Assembly (NCBI GenBank): GCA_038120095.1
Contig: JAYOKZ010000044.1
Location: 1 to 26,329, forward strand
DNA: 26,329 nt
Reading direction: 5' to 3'
Source: UBA2589 sp038120095
Lineage (GTDB): Bacteria; Gemmatimonadota; Gemmatimonadetes; Longimicrobiales; Gaopeijiaceae
Shown: positions 15,481 to 22,777 of the stretch, piece by piece
Numbering within the stretch: position 1 is the stretch's first letter
How the letters are laid out: every line of letters starts with the position of its first letter
Notes under the pieces: model-generated
Told to the model about the DNA's origin: nothing
Database searches by the model: none
What the model saw: the letters and a program-made list of their open reading frames with translations, nothing else
Made by a program: the position numbers and the translations under genes

Positions 15481-16611
15481 CTAGCTCTCCCCTCTCATCC
15501 AGACCAGCGAGGCTGGGGGGGTCGCGGGAGGTACGTCCTGCTCCCGGACACCGGAGGCGTCGACGACCTTCGTTGCACGCCTGACGAGCGAATCAGGAAT
15601 GATCCAGGGTCTTCGGAGGCCTTCGAGCGCGGTAAGGTTCAGGTGGAGCTCGACGGGCATCCAGTTCTCGATCGGAATCGTCGCGGGATCCCTCCCCTCG
15701 AGAATGTCCGCGGCCAGCGTCCCCTGAACGAATCCGACGTCGTAGTAGTTCGCGCCGAGGTCGAGCAGAGAGCCTCGCTCCGCGGACCCGGGCAGGGAGG
15801 TGATGACCGGTACCCCTGAACGTCGGGCGGCATCGACCATGACCTCGAGAGCCGTACTGACCGTGATGTCGGGGCTGACCCAAAGGACATCTACGCCGCG
15901 TGACATCACGGACAGGGCGACCTCACCCGCGGACGTCGAGGTCTCGGCATTGCCCTCGACCAGGGTCAAGCCCAACTCCTCAGCTACGGCGCGGGCCATA
16001 CGGGTGGCCGCTTCCGAGTTGGCTTCCGCAGGGTTCCACACGAGTCCTACGCGGCGGGCTTCCGGCTGTATCTGCTGGAGCAGCACGAACAGCTCGCGAA
16101 CGGGCGGGAGGCTCCCGAGGCCCGCCATGTACGGCGGATGATCGAGCCGGTCTTCGAAGCTGATCTCTACCCCGGCCGCGAAGGGATTGGAGGTGATCCC
16201 GAACACATGCGGCCGTGGTGAGGACTGGAAGCGATTGGCGTTCGCGACCGTCTGCAGGGACAGGGTAGAGACCGTCAAGATCATGTCCAGATCCGCGCTC
16301 GTGACCTCCTTGGCGATCGTGTTCGAGGTAGCGATGTCCCCCTGCGCGTTGTAACGGAGGACTTCGAAGTCGTCTCCTTCCCCGAACCCCCGGGCCGCCA
16401 GAGCATCAAGGGCGCCGGCGACGCCGTCGTCCAATGCCTCCAGTGACGCGTGCTGGACTGCGGCGATTCGTCGCACGTTGCTCTCAGCCTGCGATGCGCT
16501 GTCGGACGACTGTCGAGAGCCGAGGTCGGACATCAGCAGGACCCCCGAGGCGGCCGCGATCGTCGTCATGCCGAGGGTCAGACGGCGGGCTCCATCGAGG
16601 GTAGCGTTCAT
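15481..16611 (-). CDS. ABC transporter solute-binding protein, TrpX-like (ABC_sub_bind family)
   Basis: The 376-residue protein begins with a hydrophobic export signal (RRLTLGMTTIAAASGVLLM). It then follows the pattern of ABC_sub_bind (PF04392-type) binding proteins: RIAAVQHASLEALDDGVAG, ARGFGEGDDFEV, VFGITSNPFAAGV, VGLVWNPAEANSEA, VDVLWVSPD, and PVITSLPGSAERGSLLDLGANYYDVG near the end. In characterised relatives such as TrpX the ligand is tryptophan or tyrosine; the ligand here is not established. No lipobox cysteine is visible, so it may be soluble or anchored by its uncleaved signal. It is the first gene of the minus-strand importer unit and diverges from the histidine operon. The lead-in to ATG 16611 is purine-rich (GAGAAGAGC). 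Confidence 0.88.
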   Translation of the reverse strand: MNATLDGARRLTLGMTTIAAASGVLLMSDLGSRQSSDSASQAESNVRRIAAVQHASLEALDDGVAGALDALAARGFGEGDDFEVLRYNAQGDIATSNTIAKEVTSADLDMILTVSTLSLQTVANANRFQSSPRPHVFGITSNPFAAGVEISFEDRLDHPPYMAGLGSLPPVRELFVLLQQIQPEARRVGLVWNPAEANSEAATRMARAVAEELGLTLVEGNAETSTSAGEVALSVMSRGVDVLWVSPDITVSTALEVMVDAARRSGVPVITSLPGSAERGSLLDLGANYYDVGFVQGTLAADILEGRDPATIPIENWMPVELHLNLTALEGLRRPWIIPDSLVRRATKVVDASGVREQDVPPATPPASLVWMRGES

Positions 16612-16798
16612 CGTGCTCTTCTCATGGCGGGTGCAGACCGACCTGGTCGAGTTGCACAGGCTCAGGGGCGGCCAGACTAGACGCGGTGATCGAGGGAGGC
16701 AAGGAACGCGAAGGTGTGCCTGGGCGGGATCATGGGTGGATTGCCGGCTTCAGGCCTCGGCGTGGACTTCTTTGCCATCGCGCCTGCCATGACAAAGG

Positions 16799-16804
16799 TT
16801 GACA
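16799..16804 (+). promoter_or_regulatory. Candidate -35 element of the his operon promoter
   Basis: A perfect TTGACA sits 30 bases before the hisL start codon. No good -10 hexamer lies at the normal spacing, so the promoter call is weak. The region 16612-16798 to its left holds no gene and presumably carries the divergent promoter for the ABC importer. Confidence 0.3.
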
Positions 16805-16834
16805 TATCAACGAAAGGCTACGACGGTCTTAGAC

Positions 16835-16903
16835 ATGAACAATCGCTCGAAGCTATGCCACCATCACCATCTGCATCCCCATCGGATCGGGGGGGCAGCG
16901 TAA
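16835..16903 (+). CDS. hisL: Histidine operon leader peptide
   Basis: A 22-codon frame, ATG 16835 to TAA 16901-16903, encodes a peptide with HHHHLHPH at residues 9-16, which is six histidine codons in eight. Such a run in a short frame just before hisG and a terminator is the hallmark of his leader peptides. The last codons overlap the proposed antiterminator arm. The ribosome binding site is weak (AAAGG at 16814-16818, rather far upstream). Its role is to report charged tRNA-His supply: ribosomes stall on the His codons when it is scarce. Confidence 0.88.
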   Translation: MNNRSKLCHHHHLHPHRIGGAA

Positions 16904-16951
16904 CGGTGTAATTGCAGAGCGTTCAGCGACACCCTCAAACGCCGCCTCCTC
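16889..16951 (+). promoter_or_regulatory. his attenuator antiterminator stem
   Basis: Segment 16889-16901 (ends GGGGGCAGCGT) can pair with 16939-16951 (begins ACGCCGCCTCC). I count 13 positions with one A-C mismatch and two G-U pairs. This uses up the 5' arm of the terminator, so the two structures exclude each other. CCCC at 16877-16880 within the His-codon stretch could pair with the G-run instead, giving the classic 1:2 pause hairpin. Confidence 0.7.
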
Positions 16952-16973
16952 CCGGAGCCGGCGTTCTTTTTTT
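16938..16973 (+). terminator. his attenuator intrinsic terminator
   Basis: AACGCCG (16938-16944) pairs perfectly with CGGCGTT (16959-16965). Inside, CTCC (16946-16949) pairs with GGAG (16954-16957) around a TCCC loop, separated by one C-C mismatch. Seven Ts (16967-16973) follow. It lies 35 bases after the leader stop and 52 bases before hisG, exactly where an attenuator terminator belongs. Confidence 0.9.
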
Positions 16974-17025
16974 GGTGAAAAGGGCGTCCTTCGGCTCGGG
17001 ATAAGCGGCAGGACCGACCACCATC

Positions 17026-17904
17026 TTGTCTTCAAACAATCGCGCGAAACTGCGCATCGCTTTGCCGAAGGGTCGCATGCAGGACGGTATCATGCGTCTC
17101 CTGTCCGAGTGCGGTATGGCAGTGCGCCTTGGCGATCGGGCGTACCGGCCTTCGCTCTCCCTGCCAGATACGGAAGTGAAGCTTCTCAAGCCCCAGAATG
17201 TGGTAGAGATGCTCCACGCTGGTTCCCGGGATGTGGGTTTTGCTGGCGCGGACTGGGTAGCTGAGCTCGGAGCAGACGTGGTTCAGCTTCTCGATACCGA
17301 ACTTGATCCAGTGAGGGTGGTAGTGGCAGCACCCGCCGGCCTGCTCACATCACAAGGCTCACTTCCGAGGAATCGCCGCCTCGTGTTCGCTTCCGAGTAT
17401 GTGCGGCTGGCCCGGGGGTGGATCGAACAGTCCGGTCTCGATGCCTCGGTGCTTCGCTCATTCGGGGCGACGGAAGTTTTTCCGCCGGAAGATGCGGACT
17501 GCATCGTCGACAACACCGCGACCGGGTCGACTCTCCTTGCCAATCAACTCGACATCGTCGATGAGGTCATGACCTCGTCGACCCGGCTCTATGCCTTCCC
17601 CGGTGCCCTCGACGACCCAGCTCGTCGGGATCGCATTGACGCTCTGACGCTTTTGCTCCGGTCGGTTCTCGATGCACGCCGTCGGGTCATGCTTGAGCTG
17701 AATGTCGAGACCACCGAGCTGGCCGGAGTCATCGAAGTCTTACCGGCGATGCGTCAGCCGACGATTTCTGAACTGCAGGGAATCGCCGGCTACGCGGTTC
17801 GGGCGGCGGTGCTGCGCAGCGAGCTTCCCGCCTTGATACCTGAGCTGAAGGCCCGCGGTGGAACGGATCTCGTGGTCTCAACGCCAACCCAGATCGTGCC
17901 ATGA
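17026..17904 (+). CDS. hisG: ATP phosphoribosyltransferase, long form (HisG)
   Basis: It catalyses the first step of histidine synthesis, joining ATP and PRPP to phosphoribosyl-ATP. RIALPKGRMQ opens the protein. The PRPP-binding motif DADCIVDNTATGSTL is near residues 160-175. The C-terminal ~75 residues, from LELNVET to STPTQIVP, form the ACT-like regulatory domain of the long, self-sufficient form, so no HisZ is needed and histidine feedback inhibition is expected. The start is TTG 17026; there is no ATG nearby and the ribosome site is weak. At 292 aa the length matches the long form. Its TGA overlaps the next ATG (ATGA). Control is probably two-layered: leader attenuation of transcription and allosteric inhibition of the enzyme. 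Confidence 0.95.
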   Translation: MSSNNRAKLRIALPKGRMQDGIMRLLSECGMAVRLGDRAYRPSLSLPDTEVKLLKPQNVVEMLHAGSRDVGFAGADWVAELGADVVQLLDTELDPVRVVVAAPAGLLTSQGSLPRNRRLVFASEYVRLARGWIEQSGLDASVLRSFGATEVFPPEDADCIVDNTATGSTLLANQLDIVDEVMTSSTRLYAFPGALDDPARRDRIDALTLLLRSVLDARRRVMLELNVETTELAGVIEVLPAMRQPTISELQGIAGYAVRAAVLRSELPALIPELKARGGTDLVVSTPTQIVP

Positions 17905-19547
17905 GCGGCGATGATCTTCGCCTGCACTGGAATGAGGGAAGGGCGCCCCGGCGGGAATTGTTCGCAGCCCTCACGGGCGCCGGTCCGGAACTCGCGCGTC
18001 GTTACCCGGAGAATGAGGGCGCTGTCCGTGAGGCGCTGGCATCACGCTTGGGAATCGAGACCGACGGCCTGTTGATCACCGCAGGTGCAGATGATGCGAT
18101 TGACCGGGTCCTCAGGCTCTGGGGTGGTCAGGGACGTTCGTTGGTCGTACCCGATCCGACGTTTCAGATGATCCCCGCGTTCGCACGAATGAGTGGTACG
18201 GAGATCAGGCGGGTGAGTGACATGTGGCTGCAGTTCCCGCTAAAGGAGGTTCTTGCCGCGATCGACTCCTCCACCGGGGTCGTCGCGATCGTATCACCGA
18301 ACAATCCGAGCGGGGCCGTGGCGTCCCTCGCAGATATCGAGATGGTGTCGAATGAACTCCCGGATGGGAGCGTCTTGCTGCTCGATGCGGCGTACGTCGA
18401 ATTCGCGGATCATGATCCCACCGAGTTTGCGCTTTCACTTCCGAACGTGATCGTGATCCGCACGCTTTCGAAGGCTTGGGGGCTCGCGGGATTACGGGTG
18501 GGCTACGCTGCGTCGCGACCGGAGAACATCAGGTCCCTGGCGGAGATCGGATCACCCTACCCCGTCTCGTCCGTCGCATTGGCTCTGGCTGCGGAGGAGC
18601 TGCATACCGGCGAAGCCCGTATGACCTCGTACACGGCACGCATTCGTGAGGAGCGAGGTCGCCTCGAGACGATCCTGAAACGCCTCGGTCTCGAGGCACT
18701 TCCCTCACAGGGCAATTTCGTTTTCGCAGGGACCGATCGGGCTGCGTGGGTCCGATCGGCTCTTGGGTCGATCGGCGTTCAGGTCCGGGTACTCGAGTCA
18801 TGGCCCGATGGGATCAGGGTCACGTGTCCGGGAGCCGAGAAGGACTTTCTGAGGCTCGAGGCTGCCCTGAATACCGTTTTGGACCCCGAGGCATTGCTGT
18901 TCGACATGGACGGTGTTCTGGCGGATGTGTCCGAGTCATACCGGGCCGCGATCCGGGAAACCGTGACGTCGTTCGGGGCTGAGGTAACCGATGACGAGAT
19001 CGATGCCAGAAAGGCGGCAGGCAATGCCAATGACGACTGGGCCCTGTCTCGTGCGATTCTGAGCGATAAGGGGATCCGTAAGAGTCTCACGGAGGTGGTC
19101 GAGCGTTTCGAGATGATCTACCAGGGGTCGGACACGCGTCGTGGCCTTCGCGAACGTGAGCGTCTCCTTGCGACGCCCGACCTGCTGGAGGGGCTGGCCC
19201 AGCGCTTTGCTCTCGGCATCGTGACGGGACGTCCGTACGCCGACGCCCAGCGCTTTCTTGAGGAGCAGGGGATCGCGCGATTCTTCTCGACCGTGGTCGC
19301 TCGGGAGGATGCTCCCGGTAAGCCGGATCCGGCGCCAGTGCAGCTCGCGCTCGCCCGGCTGGGAGCCTCGTCTGCCTGGATGCTCGGTGATACACCGGAC
19401 GACCTCGTGGCAGCCCGTGAAGCGGGAGCGCTCCCCATCGCGATGGTGCGGCCCGGGGCGGGGCCACGCCTCATTGAAGGACTTCTGGCGGCGAATCCGG
19501 CCGCGGTGATCAACTCTCCCAGCGAGATCAAAGGGTATCTGCAATGA
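17901..19547 (+). CDS. hisC: Histidinol-phosphate aminotransferase fused to HAD phosphatase (HisC-HAD)
   Basis: Residues 1-328 are a fold type I PLP aminotransferase of the HisC group: SPNNPSGA near 135, LLLDAAYVEF, and K191 in TLSKAWGLAGLRVGY as the PLP lysine. Residues 330-548 are a HAD hydrolase: D335-M-D337-GVLAD (motif I), IVTGRPY (motif II region), K474 in GKPDP (motif III) and GD497TPDD (motif IV). HisC makes L-histidinol phosphate and the next step removes the phosphate. The hisB in this operon lacks a phosphatase domain and no HisJ/PHP gene is seen. The HAD domain is thus very probably the histidinol-phosphate phosphatase, joined to the preceding enzyme. That activity is inferred. 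The gene overlaps both hisG and hisB by four bases (ATGA). Confidence 0.93.
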   Translation: MSGDDLRLHWNEGRAPRRELFAALTGAGPELARRYPENEGAVREALASRLGIETDGLLITAGADDAIDRVLRLWGGQGRSLVVPDPTFQMIPAFARMSGTEIRRVSDMWLQFPLKEVLAAIDSSTGVVAIVSPNNPSGAVASLADIEMVSNELPDGSVLLLDAAYVEFADHDPTEFALSLPNVIVIRTLSKAWGLAGLRVGYAASRPENIRSLAEIGSPYPVSSVALALAAEELHTGEARMTSYTARIREERGRLETILKRLGLEALPSQGNFVFAGTDRAAWVRSALGSIGVQVRVLESWPDGIRVTCPGAEKDFLRLEAALNTVLDPEALLFDMDGVLADVSESYRAAIRETVTSFGAEVTDDEIDARKAAGNANDDWALSRAILSDKGIRKSLTEVVERFEMIYQGSDTRRGLRERERLLATPDLLEGLAQRFALGIVTGRPYADAQRFLEEQGIARFFSTVVAREDAPGKPDPAPVQLALARLGASSAWMLGDTPDDLVAAREAGALPIAMVRPGAGPRLIEGLLAANPAAVINSPSEIKGYLQ

Positions 19548-20146
19548 CTGATACGACGGACAGAGGCCGACGGGCTGAACTCGAACGCGAGACGGGCGAG
19601 ACTCGAATCCGGGCGAGCGTCGACCTGGACGGCTCAGGCCGTGCCGACGTCTCCACCGGGCTGGCGTTCCTCGACCATATGATCACCCAGCTATCCATGC
19701 ACGGGCGGTTCGATGTCACCATCGAGGCGTCTGGTGATCTGAATGTCGATGACCATCACACCGTCGAGGATGTCGCGCTTGTCTTGGGGCGCGTGTTTCG
19801 AGAGGCTCTCGGAGAGGTCCGATCCATTCGTCGCTTTGGATCGGCGTATGCTCCGCTCGACGAGGCGCTTGCCCGCGTGGTCGTCGACTGGTCGGGCCGA
19901 CCCCTGGCCGTCACGGAGCTAGGGCTCGTTCGTCACGAGATCGGAAGGGTCGCGACCGAAAACATTCCCCACTTCTTTCGCTCGTTCGCGACCGCTGCTG
20001 ATCTGACTCTGCATGTGGACGTTCTGCGGGGTGAAAATGACCATCACCGGATCGAGTCGGCGTTCAAGGCTCTCGCGCTTGCGCTCCGCTCGTCCGTCGA
20101 GCGCGTGTCAGGTTACGGAGTGCCCAGCACAAAGGGGGTTCTGTGA
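19544..20146 (+). CDS. hisB: Imidazoleglycerol-phosphate dehydratase (HisB, monofunctional)
   Basis: It catalyses step six, dehydrating imidazole glycerol phosphate to imidazole acetol phosphate with manganese. The conserved FLDHM (42-46), DDHHTVED (69-76), RFGSAYAPLDEAL, NIPHFF and ENDHHRIESAFKA motifs are all present and supply the metal-binding His and Glu residues. At 200 aa it is the dehydratase alone, without the N-terminal phosphatase found in the enterobacterial bifunctional enzyme. It overlaps hisC at its start and hisH at its end, both by four bases. Confidence 0.96.
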   Translation: MTDTTDRGRRAELERETGETRIRASVDLDGSGRADVSTGLAFLDHMITQLSMHGRFDVTIEASGDLNVDDHHTVEDVALVLGRVFREALGEVRSIRRFGSAYAPLDEALARVVVDWSGRPLAVTELGLVRHEIGRVATENIPHFFRSFATAADLTLHVDVLRGENDHHRIESAFKALALALRSSVERVSGYGVPSTKGVL

Positions 20147-20760
20147 AGACGCCGCCTGACGTGCTCGTCGTACCCACGGGCACCGCCAACCTCGCCGCGG
20201 TCATCGCCTGCTTCCGTCGCCTCGGTGCCGAGGCCGCAGTGTCGTGCGATGCCGATCGGATTGCGGAGGCTGATCGGGTCGTGCTGCCCGGCGTCGGTGC
20301 ATTTAAACCGGCGTGGACTGCGCTGTCGTCCTCGGGTGTGGCTCAGGCCCTGCGGGAACGGATCAGCGCCGATCGAGCGACGCTGGGCATCTGCCTCGGG
20401 ATGCAGCTGTTGGCTGAAGGAAGTACGGAGTCGAATCGCCCGGGTGGGCTAGGCGTCCTGCCGGGACAGGCAACGAAGTTCGACCCGACCATTCGTGTTC
20501 CCCAGATGGGGTGGAACCAGGTCAACGCTCCTGAGGGTGCTCGCTGCCTGACCACGGGCTACGCGTATTTCGCCAACTCATACCGACTACCGGTACCGGA
20601 CGATGCGGCTGATTGGGTCGTTGCAACGACCGATCATGGCGGACACTTCTGGTCGGCTGCCGAGCGCGGCCGAACGCTGGCATGTCAATTCCATCCCGAG
20701 CTATCCGGTGCGTTCGGTGCAGGCCTCGTTCAGCGCTGGAGCGAGGGAGCAGGATGTTGA
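20143..20760 (+). CDS. hisH: Imidazole glycerol phosphate synthase, glutaminase subunit (HisH)
   Basis: It is a class I glutamine amidotransferase supplying ammonia to HisF. The nucleophile C84 lies in GICLGMQ, and H184 and E186 in CQFHPE complete the triad. LPGVGAF near residue 50 and QMGWNQV are further HisH hallmarks. The start is GTG 20143, overlapping the hisB stop by four bases. The end overlaps hisF by seven bases. The length of 205 aa is normal. Confidence 0.95.
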   Translation: MKTPPDVLVVPTGTANLAAVIACFRRLGAEAAVSCDADRIAEADRVVLPGVGAFKPAWTALSSSGVAQALRERISADRATLGICLGMQLLAEGSTESNRPGGLGVLPGQATKFDPTIRVPQMGWNQVNAPEGARCLTTGYAYFANSYRLPVPDDAADWVVATTDHGGHFWSAAERGRTLACQFHPELSGAFGAGLVQRWSEGAGC

Positions 20761-21515
20761 GCGTGCGCGTGATCCCGTGTCTCGATGTTCGAGATGGCTT
20801 CGTCGTGAAGGGCGTGCGCTTCCAGAATCTCCGAAATTCCGGGGATCCGGCTGTTCTCTCTGAGCGCTACGCTCTGGACGGTGCAGATGAACTGGTTCTG
20901 CTCGATGTCAGCGCGACCCCCGAAGGACGCGAGACCGCACTCGACACGGTGCGAGCGGTTCGTGAACGGATTGCGATTCCCCTCACGGTGGGGGGAGGTG
21001 TCGACTCCGTGGAGAGGGCGCGCGCCCTTCTCAACGCAGGTGCTGACAAGGTGAGCATCAACACGGCCGCCGTGACCCGACCGCGACTCATCCGCGAGCT
21101 GGCCGACTTGTTCGGATCCCAATGCGTGGTGCTGGCCATCGACGCTGCTGCATCCCGAGAGACGGCTTCGGGCCACGAGGTAGTCGTTCGATCCGGGACC
21201 GAGTGGACCGGGATTGATGCGGCGGCGTGGGCCGTTCATGGCGTCGAGAATGGCGCGGGCGAGATCCTCCTTACGAGCTTCGACCGAGACGGCACGAGGG
21301 ATGGGTATGATCTGTCCCTGATTCGAAGTATTCGGGCGGGGGTTTCGGTTCCCGTGATCGCGTCGGGCGGTGCGTCGGAGCCCGCGCATCTGGTGGACGC
21401 CGTGGCTGCCGGGGCAGACGCAGTCCTGGCTGCGTCGATCTTCCACGAAGGCGAGTGGACGCCGAACGACCTGAAGCGTCAACTCGGTGAGCTGGGCGTG
21501 GAGGTTCGCAGATGA
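20754..21515 (+). CDS. hisF: Imidazole glycerol phosphate synthase, cyclase subunit (HisF)
   Basis: The start is ATG 20754, preceded by AGGGAG at five to six bases; a longer frame from 20613 runs through hisH and is rejected. The 253-residue TIM barrel carries both catalytic aspartates at the canonical positions: D11 in VIPCLDVRDG and D130 in VLAIDA. TVGGGVDS and ASGGASEP are the phosphate-binding loops of the two half-barrels, and TSFDRDGTRDG is also intact. With HisH it converts PRFAR plus ammonia to imidazole glycerol phosphate and AICAR. It overlaps hisA by four bases (ATGA). Confidence 0.97.
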   Translation: MLSVRVIPCLDVRDGFVVKGVRFQNLRNSGDPAVLSERYALDGADELVLLDVSATPEGRETALDTVRAVRERIAIPLTVGGGVDSVERARALLNAGADKVSINTAAVTRPRLIRELADLFGSQCVVLAIDAAASRETASGHEVVVRSGTEWTGIDAAAWAVHGVENGAGEILLTSFDRDGTRDGYDLSLIRSIRAGVSVPVIASGGASEPAHLVDAVAAGADAVLAASIFHEGEWTPNDLKRQLGELGVEVRR

Positions 21516-22777
21516 TCATCCCCAGCATTGACATTCAGGGTGGTCAGGCGGTGCAGCTGGTGCAGGGGAGGCGTCTGGCGGTCGAAGGCGGAGACCCTCG
21601 GGCCGTCATGGAGCGCTTTCGGGTGGCTGGTACCGTTGCAGTCGTCGACCTGGACGCGGCCCTCGGAACCGGAGACAACACAGAGACGATCGAAGAACTG
21701 ATCGCGATGGGACCGTGTCGTGTTGGCGGAGGCATCCGGTCCGTGGAACGCGCACGTCAGTGGCTCGACGCCGGAGCCCAACAGATCGTGCTTGGCACTG
21801 CGGCCCGGCCAGAGATCCTCTCTCGGCTGCCGCGTGAGCGTACCATCGCGGCTCTCGACTCCTGGCAGAACGACGTGGTGGTGGAGGGTTGGACCAGAAA
21901 GACTGGGGTGTCTGTCGAGGACCGTATCGACGAGTTGAGCGATATGGTGGGTGGCTTCCTTGTCACCTTCGTAGAAGTCGAGGGTGGATTGGGAGGGGTG
22001 CCGCTCGACCGCGTGGCACCGCTGGTCGAGCGAGCGGGTGAAGCCCGTGTGACGGTGGCAGGAGGGGCGGCTGCAGCCGACGAAATAGGCGAGATCGACC
22101 GTGCTGGTGCCGATACCCAGGTGGGGATGGCGCTCTACACCGACCAGTTCAGCCTCGGAGAGGCGATCGCGGCGACGCTCCGGGATCCCGGTCCGTCCGG
22201 GCTCTGGCCCACTGTTGTGACAGACGAGCTGGGAGTCTGTCTCGGATTGGTGTGGTCGAGTGCGGAGAGCGTCCGTGTCGCCGTCGACGAGCGGCAAGGC
22301 GTGTATCATTCGCGCTCGAGAGGTCTTTGGCGTAAAGGCCAGCAATCGGGCGCGACTCAGGAACTTGTGGGTGTGGCGTTGGATTGCGACCGGGACGCGT
22401 TGCGGTTCACAGTCCACCAGCGAGGGCAGGGGTTTTGCCACACAGGCGAGCGGTCGTGCTTCTCCAGCGATGCCGGTTGGGGCGCTCTGTTTCGCCGCCT
22501 CAGCGAGAGAATCGAACGAGCTCCTGACGGTTCGTACACGCGTGAATTGGCTGCCAGTCCAAGACTCCTGCGTGGCAAGTTGATCGAGGAGGCGAAGGAG
22601 CTTGCCGACGCGGCAACTCCCGCAGAAGTCACGCACGAGGCCGCCGATCTTCTGTACTTCGCGACTGTGGCAATGGCCCGGGCCGGAGTCGACCCGGCAA
22701 CGGTACTCGATCTTCTTGACCATCGGGCGCTCGTCGTCAATCGGCGTCGAGCGTCTCTGCCAGATGAGGTAAGGTGA
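21512..22777 (+). CDS. hisA: HisA-HisI-HisE trifunctional fusion
   Basis: Three enzymes of steps two to four are fused in 421 residues, with the last first. Residues 1-225 are HisA (ProFAR isomerase): MIIPSID with D7, VGGGIRS at the first phosphate loop and D116 in AALD. In the segment usually reading RDGT, this protein has V-E157-G-G, so the usual Asp is Glu. Residues ~228-322 are HisI (PRA-CH): YHSRSRGLWRKGQQSG, D291-C292-D-x-DA for metal, then C309-HTGERS-C316-F. Residues ~325-421 are HisE (PRA-PH): LLRGKLIEEAKELADA and HEAADLLYF. HisI-HisE fusions are common; joining HisA in front is unusual. There is no stop codon or frame change across either junction, so the fusion is real in this sequence. 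Function is firmly predicted, with some doubt about HisA efficiency. Confidence 0.93.
   Translation: MIIPSIDIQGGQAVQLVQGRRLAVEGGDPRAVMERFRVAGTVAVVDLDAALGTGDNTETIEELIAMGPCRVGGGIRSVERARQWLDAGAQQIVLGTAARPEILSRLPRERTIAALDSWQNDVVVEGWTRKTGVSVEDRIDELSDMVGGFLVTFVEVEGGLGGVPLDRVAPLVERAGEARVTVAGGAAAADEIGEIDRAGADTQVGMALYTDQFSLGEAIAATLRDPGPSGLWPTVVTDELGVCLGLVWSSAESVRVAVDERQGVYHSRSRGLWRKGQQSGATQELVGVALDCDRDALRFTVHQRGQGFCHTGERSCFSSDAGWGALFRRLSERIERAPDGSYTRELAASPRLLRGKLIEEAKELADAATPAEVTHEAADLLYFATVAMARAGVDPATVLDLLDHRALVVNRRRASLPDEVR

Noticed and set aside
16856..16912. Alternative short frame from the ATG at 16856 in the his leader
   Set aside because: It reads Pro and Ser codons instead of His and cannot explain attenuation; the overlapping frame from 16835 does.
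20613..20753. Extended N-terminus for hisF
   Set aside because: The extra 47 residues overlap hisH in another frame and are Arg-rich noise. ATG 20754 has a ribosome site and puts catalytic D11 and D130 at their canonical numbers.
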